Shown here: positions 33,041 to 46,025 of the stretch, piece by piece
Layout of the letters: each line of letters opens with the position of its first letter
How positions within the stretch are numbered: position 1 is the first letter of the stretch
Assembly (NCBI GenBank): GCA_964017045.1
Contig: OZ024796.1
Coordinates: forward strand, 21,909,510 to 21,973,509
Direction: 5' to 3'
Length of the DNA stretch: 64,000 bases
From: Omphiscola glabra
Lineage: Eukaryota; Mollusca; Gastropoda; Lymnaeidae
Position numbers and translations under genes: made by a program
Notes under the pieces: model-generated
The model's input: the letters and a program-made list of their open reading frames with translations, nothing else
Database searches by the model: none
Told to the model about the DNA's origin: nothing

Positions 33041-33880
33041 AAATCCAGTCCTGTTTTTTTTTTTAATGACCCAAGTTACTCTAAACTAGCTCAGTAAACT
33101 TCAACCGCGTTTTTTTTAAAAATAAATATAAAAGGATCACATTGAAAAATTTAAAAAAATTATTGTTTTTAACATTTTACCTACAAAGTAATGTAAGATA
33201 TAATCTTCCTTTGTTAGTTAAATTCCGAAAACAATCAATACTTTCGGGTTAAATTAGATTCCCTATTCTGTAAAAACCTGCTCTGTGCGTTATGGGCCCG
33301 GTCTCCGTTATTCTTTCCCTCACTCTCACTTTTCCGACCCTCGCCATTTGCTCGGATTTGTAAACGATGTCGTTCGTATTTACCACCGCCCCCCCCCCTT
33401 TTCCATTGCTGCCTCTCTCTCTCTCTCTCTCTCTTTCCTTTCAACCCTCGGTATAATCCTCGTTTGGCGAGGCCACAATCTCGGGATCAGCTAACGTTTA
33501 TACCGTGGCAAAGCGCGTGGCACGACCACCCAGGAAGTCTGCTTTCTGCGAAATAGTTTCCTCGTTTCCGATCTGTTAGGCCCCCGAGCTTTAAAGAGCT
33601 GAGCCCTGTTCAATTGGCTGCGCTGTAATTCCTTGACTCATACCATTTGGTGCCCGCGACCTCGGTGGGCTGTGATTGAAGTTCCTTCCCCGACTCCGTT
33701 TAAATGTGATCAAATTAGATAAGACGGTGGGAAGTGAACAGAAATAGAGGGAGATAAGTCTCTTTTGGGGGTTAATAGGGAGGTAATGAGGGTGCAATCC
33801 GTTACAGAGCAGGGGGAGACAAATTAGTGGTGTTATCAATACATCTCTTAATGAAGTCAGTTGATTGGGTGTATGACAGG
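33041..33880. other. Array-free sequence
   Basis: Moderate-GC stretch 33280-33760 with a CTCTCT run, contains the second exact Gli match (33524). No exon recognised. Confidence 0.4.
33524..33532 (+). promoter_or_regulatory. Exact Gli/Ci consensus GACCACCCA
   Basis: Full 9/9 match in array-free sequence 5.9 kb upstream of patched. One such match is expected by chance roughly every 130 kb on both strands, so on its own it is weak evidence. Confidence 0.3.
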
Positions 33881-34240
33881 ATCCCCAAGGTGTTAGTCAG
33901 GGCCGTGCTGTGTATAACAGGACCCCCACGGTATAAGACAGGAACCCCACTGTGTAAGACAGGAACCCCACGGTGTAACACGGGACCCCCACGGTGTAAG
34001 ACAGGACCCCCACGGTGTAAGTCGGGACCCCCACGGCCCACGGTGTAATACAGTGTCGTGCTGTGTAAGACGGGACCCACACGGTGTAAGACAGGGCCGT
34101 TCTGTGAAGGACGGGACCCCCACGGTGTAATACGATGCCGTGCTGTGTAAGACGGGACCCCCAAGGTGTAATACATGGCCGTGCTGTGTAAGGCGGGACC
34201 CCCACGGTGTAATACAGGGCCGTGCTGTGTAAGACGTGAC
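33881..34240. repeat. Composite minisatellite around GGGACCCCCACGGTGTAA
   Basis: A 20-bp unit (AAGACAGGACCCCCACGGTG) and a longer form with CAGGGCCGTGCTGTGTAAG alternate. Confidence 0.88.
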
Positions 34241-34319
34241 CTTACACTTAACTGATGATCGAGGCAGCATGGGCGATTTCTTTACAATGATACTACGAAC
34301 ATTTCACACGGTAGATAGA

Positions 34320-35645
34320 CACTATCATGTAACATGGCATCTCACTAACACTATCATGTAACATGGAATCTCACTAACACTATCATGTAACATGGAATCT
34401 CACTAACACTATCATGTAACATGGTATCTCACTAACACTATCATGTAACATGGCATCTCACTAACGCTAGCATGTATCATGGAATCTCACTAACGCTAGC
34501 ATGTAACATGGCATCTCACTAACGCTAGCATGTAACATGGAATCTCACTAACGCTAGCATGTAACATGGAATCTCAATAACGCTAGCATGTAACGTGGCA
34601 TCTCACTAACGCTAGCATGTAACATGGAATCTCACTAACGCTAGCATGTAACATGGAATCTCACTAACGCTAGCATGTAACATGGCATCTCACTAACGCT
34701 AGCATGTAACATGGAATCTCACTAACGCTAGCATGTAACATGGAATCTCACTAACGCTAGCATGTAACATGGAATCTCACTAACGCTAGCATGTAACATG
34801 GCATCTCACTAACGCTAGCATGTAACATGGAATCTCACTAACGCTAGCATGTAACATGGGATCTCACTAACGCTAGCATGTAACATGGCATCTCACTAAC
34901 ACTAGCATGTAACATGGAATCTCACTAACGCTAGCATGTAACATGGAATCTCAATAACGCTAGCATGTAACGTGGCATCTCACTAACGCTAGCATGTAAC
35001 ATGGAATCTCACTAACGCTAGCATGTAACATGGCATCTCACTAACGCTAGCATGTAACATGGCATCTCACTAACGCTAGCATGTAACATGGAATCTCACT
35101 AACGCTAGCATGTAACGTGGCATCTCACTAACGCTAGCATGTAACATGGAATCTCACTAACGCTAGCATGTAACATGGAATCTCAATAACGCTAGCATGT
35201 AACATGGAATCTCACTAACGCTAGCATGTAACGTGGCATCTCACTAACGCTAGCATGTAACATGGAATCTCACTAACGCTAGCATGTAACATGGAATCTC
35301 ACTAACGCTCGCATGTAACATGGAATCTCACTAACGCTAGCATGTAACATGGAATGTCACTAACACTATCATGTAACATGGCATCTCACTAACGCTAGCA
35401 TGTAACATGGAATCTCAATAACGCTAGCATGTAACGTGGCATCTCACTAACGCTAGCATGTAACGTGGCATCTCACTAACGCTAGCATGTAACGTGGCAT
35501 CTCACTAACGCTAGCATGTAACATGGAATCTCAATAACGCTAGCATGTAACATGGCATCTCACTAACGCTAGCATGTAACGTGGTATCTCACTAATACTA
35601 TCATGTAACATGGAATCTCAATAACGCTATCATGTAACATGGCAT
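34320..35645. repeat. Minisatellite, 29 bp x 46
   Basis: Unit contains AACGCTAGCATGTAACATGG. Flank units read ACACTATCATG; the interior reads ACGCTAGCATG, with a single island of flank type at about 35355. Sub-blocks with AATAACGC/AACGTGG recur, showing multi-unit duplication. Confidence 0.96.
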
Positions 35646-36180
35646 CTCACATTTGAGAAAGCCATTTCCAAGACATTGTCCCTGAGTAAAGGATGGGATG
35701 GGCTTATCCCAACCACCGCCCCCCCCAACAACCCCTTCCTTACCCTCATTCTCATCGTCCGTGGGTCAACCCACCTATTAAAGCTGGTATCTTCAATATT
35801 ATCATTGCTTCTATAAACAAGAGCCAGGTAGGCCATAAGCCTGTAAGCAGATGTTAAGTGCTTTCCCTCTTCCAAGTTTTGTCTCTGACGTTGAACTGTT
35901 GTTAATCATCCTTGGCTCTTAATTTACACATACCATTCCAATAGCACTCGCCCGACCACCCTCGTCGTCGCCGGCTCGCATAGGTTAACTATCGCGATTG
36001 TTTTCAGGGAAGTGGTGGGGGGGGGGGGATGCCTTCAGCATTGTTTGTGCTCGCTGCGAGTAGATCTGAGTGGTGCATGCTGTGAGGATGTTGTGCTGTT
36101 GTGCTCTTGATTACAGGGAGTCTGGGTGGTGCTGTCAAGTGAGGAAGTCTGTGTGGTGGGATGTATGTTGTGGTGCGGCG
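35646..36180. other. Array-free sequence
   Basis: G run at 36016; near-Gli match GACCACCCT at about 35954. No gene recognised. Confidence 0.4.
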
Positions 36181-36985
36181 ACGGGAGGGTGTCATGGCGG
36201 TGATGTGATGGGAGGAAGTCATCGCAGTGATGGGAGGATGTCATGGCAGTGATGTGATGGGAGGATGTCATGGCAGTGATGTGATGGGAGGATGTCATGG
36301 CGGTGATGTGATGGGAGGATGTCATGGCGGTAATGTGATGGGAGGATGTCATAGCAGTGATGGAAGGTTCTCATGGCAAAATTGGGAGGGTGTCATGGCA
36401 GTGACGTAATGGGAGGATGTCAGAGCAGTGATGTGATGATGACATGGCAGTGATGTGATGGAAGAGTGTCATGGCGGTAATGTGATGGGAAGATGTCATG
36501 GCGGTAATGTGATGGGAAGATGTCATGGCAGTGATGGGTGGATGTCATGGCAGTGTTGTGATGGGAGGGTGTCATGGCAGTGATGTGATGGGAGGATGTC
36601 ATGGCAGTGATGTGATGGGAGGATGTCATGGCAGTGATATGATGGGAGGATGTCATGGCAGTGATGGTAGGGTGTCATGGCAGTGATGTGATGGGAGGAT
36701 GTCATGGCAGTGATGGGAGGATGTCAGTGTTGTTCTGTGATTGGAGGATTCCAGTGTGGTGCTGTGATGGCAGGATGCCAATGTGGTGATGTGATGGCAA
36801 GATGCCAATGTGGTGATATGATCATGGCAAGATGCCAATGTGGTGATGTGATGGCAAGATCCAAATGGGGTGATGTGATGTCAAGATGCCAATGTGGTTC
36901 TGTGATGGCAAGATGTCAATGTGGTGCTGTGATGGCAGGATGCCAATGTGGTGATGTGATGGCAAGATGCCATTGTGGTGATGGG
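36181..36985. repeat. Minisatellite, 15-27 bp units x 32, two domains
   Basis: Left domain GGAGGATGTCATGGCAGTGA, right domain (from 36720) GGCAAGATGCCAATGTGGTG; copies are 15 or 26-27 bp long depending on loss of a GATGTGATG part. Confidence 0.9.
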
Positions 36986-37511
36986 ACACTTATGGGTGCT
37001 ATGCAGACGACCTGTTTGCGTCATCCTTGCCCCGTGAATGACCCCAAGCTTGGAACCGCATTTTAAGGTGTGGCTAAAATAAAAAATAGTCTCCTTTAAC
37101 CTTGTTTAAAAATAAATAAAATCTATAGTCTGTATCATTAGAATTCTGTAGAAAAATCAGGAAAGGAAAACAATATGTAAACCCGTTGGAGAAAAGTCTT
37201 TGAAACAGGCGATATGTATTGAGCGACAGGAAGGAAGATACAACATTGTATTTTTTTCAACATTGTAAGGGTACAAGCCAATCATTATACTGTAAGTCAA
37301 TAGCTTTAATTTTATTTACTTTTTGATTTTGTAATTCACTATTAACTTAATAAAATGTATTAATTGTAATCAGCCCTGGTTTGTATCGTTTTTCTTTGTT
37401 ATTGTATTTAAAATTTTGGTATCGTCTTTTGTTGCGTACTGTTTTAGAACAAGCCATATACTTAAATAAGAGATTAATTTATCCATACGGATAACAGTAC
37501 GTAACAATGGA
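36986..37511. other. Array-free AT-rich sequence
   Basis: Nothing recognised. Confidence 0.4.
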
Positions 37512-37775
37512 CCCCCGAAACATCAGGCCCGACATATCGGGCCTCAACAAATCAGGCCCGACATAACGGGCCCCGACAAATCAGCCGTGACAATTGAGCC
37601 CCCGTCAAATCAGCTCCGAGTAATGGGCACCCGACAAAATGTCGCCCGCCAATAAGTCGCCTCGACAAAAGCTTCCTCGCCAAGACGGACCATCGTCAAA
37701 AAGGCCCTCGACAGAAAGGCCCGCGACAAAAGGGCCCCGGTTTAAATAAGGCCCCCAGCAAAGGGGCTTACTTGA
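37512..37775. repeat. Decayed GC-rich minisatellite
   Basis: About 14 diverged units of 16-22 bp around CCCGACAAATCAGGCCC; an old array compared with its neighbours. Confidence 0.7.
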
Positions 37776-38532
37776 GAAGAATCGCTTACAGCTTTAAATG
37801 TAACAGATTGTTAAAATACAACTTGTTAACGAACTAGTTAAAATAATGACTGCCATTTTGTAAACAAATGATTCTCTGCGGCCATTCTAATATGTTATTC
37901 TAATATGTTATTCTAATATGTTATGGTTTCATTATGGTTAATGGCTTGATCAGTTGCGTTCTTTTGGCATGATTATAAAAAAAATAAAACGCCGTTGGCT
38001 TATTAAGGGGCTATTTATACTGACATATTAATAAACATTTATAATAGGACAGGATAATGGATGAACAAAGCAGTTCAATGTAATGAGTTGTGCTTGCGTA
38101 AGAAGCAATTGCCAGACACACACCATTGTAACAAGCAGTTTACATTTCAATAAACTAAAGGGCTACTTTGAAATTAATTGTTCACCAATTACAAAGTAAT
38201 AGTAAGCGTTTTAAAATAGTGAGTGGGTGGGGGGGGGTGGTGGACTACGCACCGTAGTTGTATCGGAGAGAGGGTGAGGAAGAAATGGTTATCGTTTATC
38301 TCGATGTGTTCAGCACCTTCGAAATATTGCGCAAAAATAAACAGTGTCTTACCTCATAACACATTAATAGAAGCGAACAGAAGGGGCCCGGAGACCTGGC
38401 TATCACCGCCATGGTGTCTTGTATCAACACAGGGCTGAGTTGTCACGGGCCGTTCTGACGCGACACGGGCAAGGCGTGTTTACATTTTTTTTTGGGTTAG
38501 GTATCATGTTTGCCATTCGCAAAATACTAAGG
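37776..38532. other. Array-free AT-rich sequence
   Basis: TTCTAATATGTTA repeated three times at 37885-37925; G run at 38229. No gene recognised. Confidence 0.4.
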
Positions 38533-38702
38533 GTCGGTTCACACGATCAAATTTTCATTTAAGCATTTGATGCAATTCGTGTATGAAGCCTTGTCACAAC
38601 TTTCAAATTAATATTTGATCAAATTCCCCTAAAAAAGAAACCACGCACAAAATAGTGCGTTCATACAACAATTTGACGCGAAATTTGATCGTGTGATCTG
38701 AC
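38533..38702. mobile_element. MITE-like element, 170 bp, with terminal inverted repeats
   Basis: Left GTCGGTTCACACGATCAAAT, right (reverse) GTCAGATCACACGATCAAAT; 18 of 20 match. No clear target duplication. Confidence 0.6.
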
Positions 38703-39199
38703 GCAAAAATAAGGCACAAAAACTGAAACGTATTAATTTGACACAAATAAAAGGATGAGCTGACACGTGACAAAATAAACTGAATTAAAAAAATGACTAA
38801 TGTTATTTTTTTGTTATTTGTTTTTAACCAGTAATTTATTTTGAAAAGTTATCAGGTTTCCTGTGTGTGACACCTGTCACCAAAAATCTCACCCACCCTC
38901 ACGTTGACGCCATCACAGAGACCACATTTGACGGGCACAGCTGGTTCCATTGAGTGGCGCTGACAGTGAAGATGTCAAACCGTAAGAGATTAAGCTGTCT
39001 TAAATATTGTATAACCGGAAGTACGATCGTGAAGGATTAACACCTTCACGGAGACATTTGGAGTCGCAGCCCTCACCCCCCTCTCTCTCACTCTCTTTCC
39101 TTTTCTCTCTTATCTGTTCTCTCCTCTTCCTTCTTCGCTCCCTCTCTTCTTTCAGTCTTTCTGTCTTTTTTATTTCTTTCTTTGTTTCTTTGTTTGTTT
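38703..39199. other. Array-free sequence before the pyrimidine tract
   Basis: No gene recognised; the last 130 bp are already pyrimidine-rich. Confidence 0.4.
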
Positions 39200-42100
39200 G
39201 TTTCTTTTTTTCTTTTTCTTTCACTTTCTTTCTCACTTTCTTTCTCACTTTCTTTCTAACTTTCTTTCTCACTTTCTTTCTCACTTTCTTTCTCACTTTC
39301 TTTCTCACTTTCTTTCTAACTTTCTTTCTCACTTTCTTTCTCACTTTCTTTCTCACTTTCTTTCTCACTTTCTTTCTCACTTTCTTTCTCACTTTCTTTC
39401 TCACTTTCTTTCTCACTTTCTTTCTCACTTTTTTTCTCACTTTCTTTCTCACTTTCTTTCTCTCTCACTTTCTTTCTCACTTTCTTTCTCACTTTCTTTC
39501 TCACTTTCTTTCTCTCTCACTTTCTTTCTCACTTTCTTTCTCACTTTCTTTCTCACTTTCTTTCTCACTTTCTTTCTCACTTTCTTTCTCACTTTCTTTC
39601 TCACTTTCTTTCTCACTTTCTTTCTCACTTTCTTTCTCACTTTCTTTCTCACTTTCTTTCTCACTTTCTTTCTCACTTTCTTTCTCACTTTCTTTCTCAC
39701 TTTCTTTCTCACTTTCTTTCTCACTTTCTTTCTCACTTTCTTTCTCACTTTCTTTCTCACTTTCTTTCTCACTTTCTTTCTCACTTTCTTTCTCACTTTC
39801 TTTCTCACTTTCTTTCTCACTTTCTTTCTCACTTTCTTTCTCACTTTCTTTCTCACTTTCTTTCTCACTTTCTTTCTCACTTTCTTTCTCACTTTCTTTC
39901 TCACTTTCTTTCTCACCTTCTTTCTCACTTTCTTTCTCACTTTCTTTCTCACTTTCTTTCTCTCTCACTTTCTTTCTCACTTTCTTTCTCACTTTCTTTC
40001 TTTCTCACTTTCTTTCTCACTTTTTTTCTCACTTTCTTTCTCACTTTCTTTCTCACTTTCTTTCTCACTTTCTTTCTCACTTTCTTTCTCACTTTCTTTC
40101 TCACTTTCTTTCTCACTTTATTTCTCACTTTCTTTCTCACTTTCTTTCTCACTTTCTTTCTCACTTTCTTTCTCACTTTCTTTCTCACTTTCTTTCTCAC
40201 TTTCTTTCTCACTTTCTTTCTCACTTTCTTTCTCACTTTCTTTCTCACTTTCTTTCTCTCTCACTTTCTTTCTCACTTTCTTTCTCACTTTCTTTCTCTC
40301 TCACTTTCTTTCTCACTTTCTTTCTCACTTTCTTTCTCACTTTCTTTCTCACTTTCTTTCTCACTTTCTTTCTCACTTTCTTTCTCACTTTCTTTCTCAC
40401 TTTCTTTCTCACTTTTTTCTCACTTTCTTTCTCACTTTCTTTCTCACTTTCTTTCTCACTTTCTTTCTCTCTCACTTTCTTTCTCACTTTCTTTCTCACT
40501 TTCTTTCTCTCTCACTTTCTTTCTCACTTTCTTTCTCACTTTCTTTCTCACTTTCTTTCTCTCTCACTTTCTTTCTCACTTTCTTTCTCACTTTCTTTCT
40601 CACTTTCTTTCTCACTTTCTTTCTCACTTTCTTTCTCACTTTCTTTCTCACTTTCTTTCTCACTTTCTTTCTCACTTTCTTTCTCACTTTCTTTCTCACT
40701 TTCTTTCTCACTTTCTTTCTCACTTTCTTTCTCACTTTCTTTCTCACTTTCTTTCTCACTTTCTTTCTCACTTTCTTTCTCACTTTCTTTCTCACTTTCT
40801 TTCTCACTTTCTTTCTCTCTCACTTTCTTTCTCACTTTCTTTCTCACTTTCTTTCTCACTTTCTTTCTCACTTTCTTTCTCACTTTCTTTCTCACTTTCT
40901 TTCTCTCTCACTTTCTTTCTCACTTTCTTTCTCACTTTCTTTCTCCCTTTCTTTCTCACTTTCTTTCTCTCTCACTTTCTTTCTCACTTTCTTTCTCACT
41001 TTCTTTCTCACTTTCTTTCTCACTTTCTTTCTCACTTTCTTTCTCTCTCACTTTCTTTCTCACTTTCTTTCTCACTTTCTTTCTCTCTTTCTTTCTCACT
41101 TTCTTTCTCTCTTTCTTTCTCACTTTCTTTCTCTCTCACTTTCTTTCTCACTTTCTTTCTCACTTTCTTTCTCACTTTCTTTCTCACTTTCTTTCTCTCT
41201 CACTTTCTTTCTCACTTTCTTTCTCACTTTTTTTCTCTCTTTCTTTCTCACTTTCTTTCTCACTTTCTTTCTCACTTTCTTTCTTTCTCACTTTCTTTCT
41301 CACTTTCTTTCTCACTTTCTTTCTCTCTCACTTTCTTTCTCACTTTCTTTCTCACTTTCTTTCTCTCTCACTTTCTTTCTTTCTCTCTCACTTTCTTTCT
41401 CCCTTTCTTTCTCACTTTCTTTCTCTCTCACTTTCTTTCTTTCTCTCTCACTTTCTTTCTCACTTTCTTTCTCACTTTCTTTCTTTCTCTCTATCTTTCT
41501 TTCTTTCTCACTTTCTTTCTTTCTCTCTATCTTTCTTTCTCACTATCTTTCTTTCTCTCTCCCTCTCTTTCTTTCTTTCTCACTTTCTTTCTTTCTCTCT
41601 ATCTTTCTTTCTTTCTCACTTTCTTTCTTTCTCTCTATCTTTCTTTCTTTCTCACTTTCTTTCTTTCTCTCTATCTTTCTTTCTCTCTCACTTCTTTCGT
41701 TCTCACTATCTTTCTTTCTCTCTCACTATCTTTCTTTCTCACTATCTTTCTTTCTCTCTCACTTTCTTTCTTTCTCTCTATCTTTCTTTCTCTCTCACTT
41801 CTTTCTTTCTCACTATCTTTCTTTCTCTCTCACTCTCTTTCTTTCTCACTATCTTTCTTTCTTTCTCACTATCTTTCTTTCTTTCTCACTATCTTTCTTT
41901 CTCTCTCACTTTCTTTCTTTCTCACTTTCTTTCTTTCTCACTATCTTTCTTTCTCACTATCTTTCTTTCTCTCTCACTTCTTTCTTTCTCACTATCTTTC
42001 TTTCTCTCTCACTCTCTTTCTTTCTCTCTCACTCTCTTTCTTTCTCTCTCAATTTCTTTCTCTCTCACTTTCTTTCTTTTTCTCTCACTTTCTTTCTTTC

Positions 42101-43135
42101 TCACTATCTTTCTTTCTCTCTCACTTTCTTTCTTTCTCACTATCTTTCTTTCTCTCTCACTTCTTTCTTTCTCTCTCACTTTCTTTGTTTCTCTCTCACT
42201 TTCTTTCTCTCTCACTTTCTTTTTCTCTCACTTTCTTTCTTTCTCACTTTCTTTCTTTCTCACTATCTTTCTTTCTATCTCACTTCTTTCTTTCTCACTA
42301 TCTTTCTTTCTCTCTCACTCTCTTTCTTTCTCTCTCACTTTCTTTCTCTCTCACTTTCTTTCTTTTTCTCTCACTTTCTTTCTTTCTCACTATCTTTCTT
42401 TCTCTCTCACTTTCTTTCTTTCTCACTATCTTTCTTTCTCTCTCACTTCTTTCTTTCTCACTATCTTTCTTTCTCTCTCACTCTCTTTCTTTCTCTCTCA
42501 CTCTCTTTGTTTCTCTCTCACTTTCTTTCTCTCTCACTTTCTTTCTTTTTCTCTCACTTTCTTTCTTTCTCACTATCTTTCTTTCTCTCTCACTTCTTTC
42601 TTTCTCACTATCTTTCTTTCTCTCTCACTTCTTTCTTTCTCACTATCTTTCTTTCTCTCTATCTTTCTTTCTCTCTCACTTCTTTCTTTCTCACTATCTT
42701 TCTTTCTCTCTCACTTCTTTCTTTCTCACTATCTTTCTTTCTCACTATCTTTCTTTCTCTCTCACTTCTTTCTTTCTCACTATCTTTCTTTCTCTCTCAC
42801 TTCTTTCTTTCTCTCTCACTTTCTTTCTCTCTCACTTTCTTTCTTTCTCTCTCACTTTCTTTCTTTCTCACTATCTTTCTTTCTCTCTCACTTTCTTTCT
42901 TTCTCACTATCTTTCTTTCTCTCTCACTTTCTTTCTTTCTCACTATCTTTCTTTCTCTCTCACTTTCTTTCTTTCTCACTATCTTTCTTTCTCTCTCACT
43001 TTCTTTCTTTCTCACTATCTTTCTTTCTCTCTCACTTTCTTTCTTTCTCACTATCTTTCTTTCATTCTTTCTTTCTTTTCTTTCTTTCTTTCTTTCTTAC
43101 TTTCTTTCCATCTATCTTTTTTTCTTTCTTTCTTT
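39200..43135. repeat. 3.9-kb polypyrimidine array, (CTTTCTTTCTCA)n and variants
   Basis: The first 2.1 kb is an almost pure 12-mer TTTCTTTCTCAC with a 16-mer variant (extra CTCT). From about 41480 a second domain uses ACTATCTTTCTTTCTCTCTC, and from 42840 a regular 40-bp higher-order unit. The plus strand is almost G-free. Long open frames (up to about 1400 codons of Ser/Leu/Phe/His) follow from the 12-bp period and are not genes. Confidence 0.97.
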
Positions 43136-43316
43136 TTTCCTTTCTCTCTCTTTTTCACTCCTCTCCCTTCTTCTCGCCCATTCTCCTTTTCTCTCTTTCT
43201 CTATTTATTTACATCTCTTTCTTTATCCCCACCCCCTCTCTCCGTATATGTGTTTTGATTACATTTGTAAATATTAAATGAACACACCAAATAAACACTA
43301 AACTAAACATTTTAAA

Positions 43317-44164
43317 CCAGGACAATGTTCACGTGAGACATAGGACACAGGACAATGTTCATGTGAGACATAGGACACAGGACAATGTTCACGTGAGACA
43401 TAGGACACAGGACAATGTTCACGTGAGACATAGGACACAGGACAATGTTCACGTGAGACATAGGACACAGGACAATGTTCACGTGAGACATAGGACACAG
43501 GACAATGTTCACGTGAGACATAGGACACAGGACAATGTTCACGTGAGACATAGGACACAGGACAATGTTCACGTGAGACATAGGACACAGGACAATGTTC
43601 ACGTGAGACATAGGACACAGGACAATGTTCACGTGAGACATAGGACACAGGACAATGTTCACGTGAGACATAGGACACAGGACAATGTTCACGTGAGACA
43701 TAGGACACAGGACAGTGTTCACGTGAGACATAGGACACAGGACAATGTTCACGTGAGACATAGGACACAGGACAATGTTCACGTGAGACATAGGACACAG
43801 GACAATGTTCACGTGAGACATAGGACACAGGACAGTGTTCACGTGAGACATAGGACACAGGACAATGTTCACGTGAGACATAGGACACAGGACAATGTTC
43901 ACGTGAGACATAGGACACAGGACAATGTTCACGTGAGACATAGGACACAGGACAATGTTCACGTGAGACATAGGACACAGGACAATGTTCACGTGAGACA
44001 TAGGACACAGGACAATGTTCACGTGAGACATAGGACACAGGACAGTGTTCACGTGAGACATAGGACACAGGACAATGTTCACGTGAGACATAGGACACAG
44101 GACAATGTTCACGTGAGACATAGGACACAGGACAATGTTCACGTGAGACATAGGACACAGGACA
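43317..44164. repeat. Minisatellite, 30 bp x 28, each with an E-box
   Basis: Unit contains GACAATGTTCACGTGAGACA; only an A/G change in four copies. Every unit has the 8-bp palindrome TCACGTGA. Extremely homogeneous, so recent. Confidence 0.97.
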
Positions 44165-44263
44165 TTTTAAAAGTATTTTTCAACACAAAACAACTCCGCC
44201 ATCTTGTGTCGTCACAGCTCTCTTCTATAATGCCGATATTGACTTTAAGTGGCATTATTCACT

Positions 44264-45052
44264 TCATATGTATCACAAATCACAGACTGGTCTTATTCAC
44301 TTCATATGTATCACAAATCACAGACTGGTCTTATTCGCTTCATATGTATCACAAATCACAGACTGGTCTTATTCGCTTCATATGTATCACAAATCACAGA
44401 CTGGTCTTATTCGCTTCATATGTATCACAAATCACAGACTGGTCTTATTCGCTTCATATGTATCACAAATCACAGACTGGTCTTATTCGCTTCATATGTA
44501 TCACAAATCACAGACTGGTCTTATTCGCTTCATATGTATCACAAATCACAGACTGGTCTTATTCGCTTCATATGTATCACAAATCACAGACTGGTCTTAT
44601 TCGCTTTATATGTATCACAAATCACAGACTGGTCTTATTCACTTCATATGTATCACATATTACAGACTGGTCTTATTCACTTCATATGTTTCACAAATCA
44701 CAGACTGGTCTTATTCGCTTCATATGTATCACAAATCACAGACTGGTCTTATTCGCTTTATATGTATCACAAATCACAGACTGGTCTTATTCACTTCATA
44801 TGTATCACATATTACAGACTGGTCTTATTCACTTCATATGTTTCACATATTACAGACCGGTCTTATTCACTTCATATGTTTCATATATTACAGACTGATC
44901 TTATTCACTTCATATGTATCACATATTACAGACTGGTCTTATTCAATTCATGTTTCACATATTACAGACTGGTCTTATTCACTTCATATGCATCACATAT
45001 TACAGACTGGTTTTATTCACTTCATATGTTTCACATATTACAGACCGGTCTT
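44264..45052. repeat. Minisatellite, 38 bp x 20
   Basis: Unit contains TTCATATGTATCACAAATCA and CAGACTGGTCTTATT. Left part homogeneous, right part (from 44800) uses CACATATTACAG. Confidence 0.95.
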
Positions 45053-45500
45053 TTCGAACAGGACACCCCCCCCCCCCCCCAAGTCCTGTATAGACAATGT
45101 TTCAAGTTTTGTGTAAATGACCCACAAAATAATAATAATAATAATGAAGTTCATTTGAAAAATCACGCTTCATCCCCAAAGGCTCGAAGCGCGGTACAAA
45201 AACAAAGCTGAGAGATAATAACAAGCTGGAAAAGATGGTAGACAACTTCACCCCAGAAGGTGTTTGCGAAATAGATGAGTTTTTCAATTTGTTTTGAAGG
45301 ACTCCAGCGTCTGGCTGTTTATGAGAGCGTCATAAGTAACAATTAAGTAACTAGACACCATTAAGTAACAAGACACAATGAAGTAACTAGACACCATTAC
45401 ACATTTTGTTACATCTAACAATTTTTAGATTCTAAAACTTAGATGATATTTTCAACAATGATCACACTAAAGTGGCTTTCGAATTTGAATATGGCTGCGA
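45053..45500. other. Array-free sequence, possible retroelement 3' end
   Basis: (AAT)n at 45129-45143 followed by CATCCCCAAAGGCTCGAAGC, a word typical of invertebrate SINE/LINE tails; minus-strand orientation cannot be excluded. Confidence 0.4.
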
Positions 45501-45826
45501 CTATTCGTACCCGGGTATCAGAAGTGAGAGGTTGGGATTAAAAAAAAACTATTTAAAATATTATTGTTGGGTTTGAAAGACAAAATGTATAATGGGACCC
45601 GGGTGCGAATGGCGGCGCTGCGTGTCCTGGTCCGTTTTGACTAATGCTATTCGGATGTCATTTAGGGTAGTTTATTTTAGTTAAACTGAAGAAGTAAGTT
45701 TACAAACATGTAGTCCATTCAATTATCTTTCATTTGATACCTCATTTTGTCTTACAAACCCTGCAATAATATTTAAAATAGTTTTTTAATCCCAACCTCT
45801 CAATTCTGGTACCCGGGTACCAATAG
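45501..45826. mobile_element. MITE-like element with about 85-bp terminal inverted repeats
   Basis: Left arm 45501-45587 starts CTATTCGTACCCGGGTATCA; right arm 45742-45826, read in reverse, starts CTATTGGTACCCGGGTACCA and stays alignable for about 85 bp (GAGAGGTTGGGATTAAAAAA shared). Internal 150 bp carries no ORF. Confidence 0.75.
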
Positions 45827-46025
45827 CCACTTCGTTCAAATATACCTGCCCAACATTCCCCTTTTTCAATCAAGCATAGCAAGGGGGAAAGAAAACCAAA
45901 CGATCTTAACCAACCAACCAAACAACCAACCAACCAACCAACAGACAACTAAAAACAAAACAAAATCCAACAAATACAACGAAAACAAACTGAAGGATCA
46001 TCCGATGCTCAACTTAAAAATGTTC

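Noticed and set aside
34320..35645. CRISPR-like regular repeat
   Set aside because: No spacers; units are head-to-tail without unique sequence, in a eukaryotic intergenic region.
39007..43281. Very long open frames (up to about 1400 codons) of Ser/Leu/Phe/His
   Set aside because: The 12- and 40-bp pyrimidine repeats contain no stop in several frames at once; composition follows the DNA repeat and overlapping frames are equally open.
43298..44898. Open frames of 280-520 codons
   Set aside because: Products of the 30- and 38-bp arrays; no domain and no splice or codon signal.
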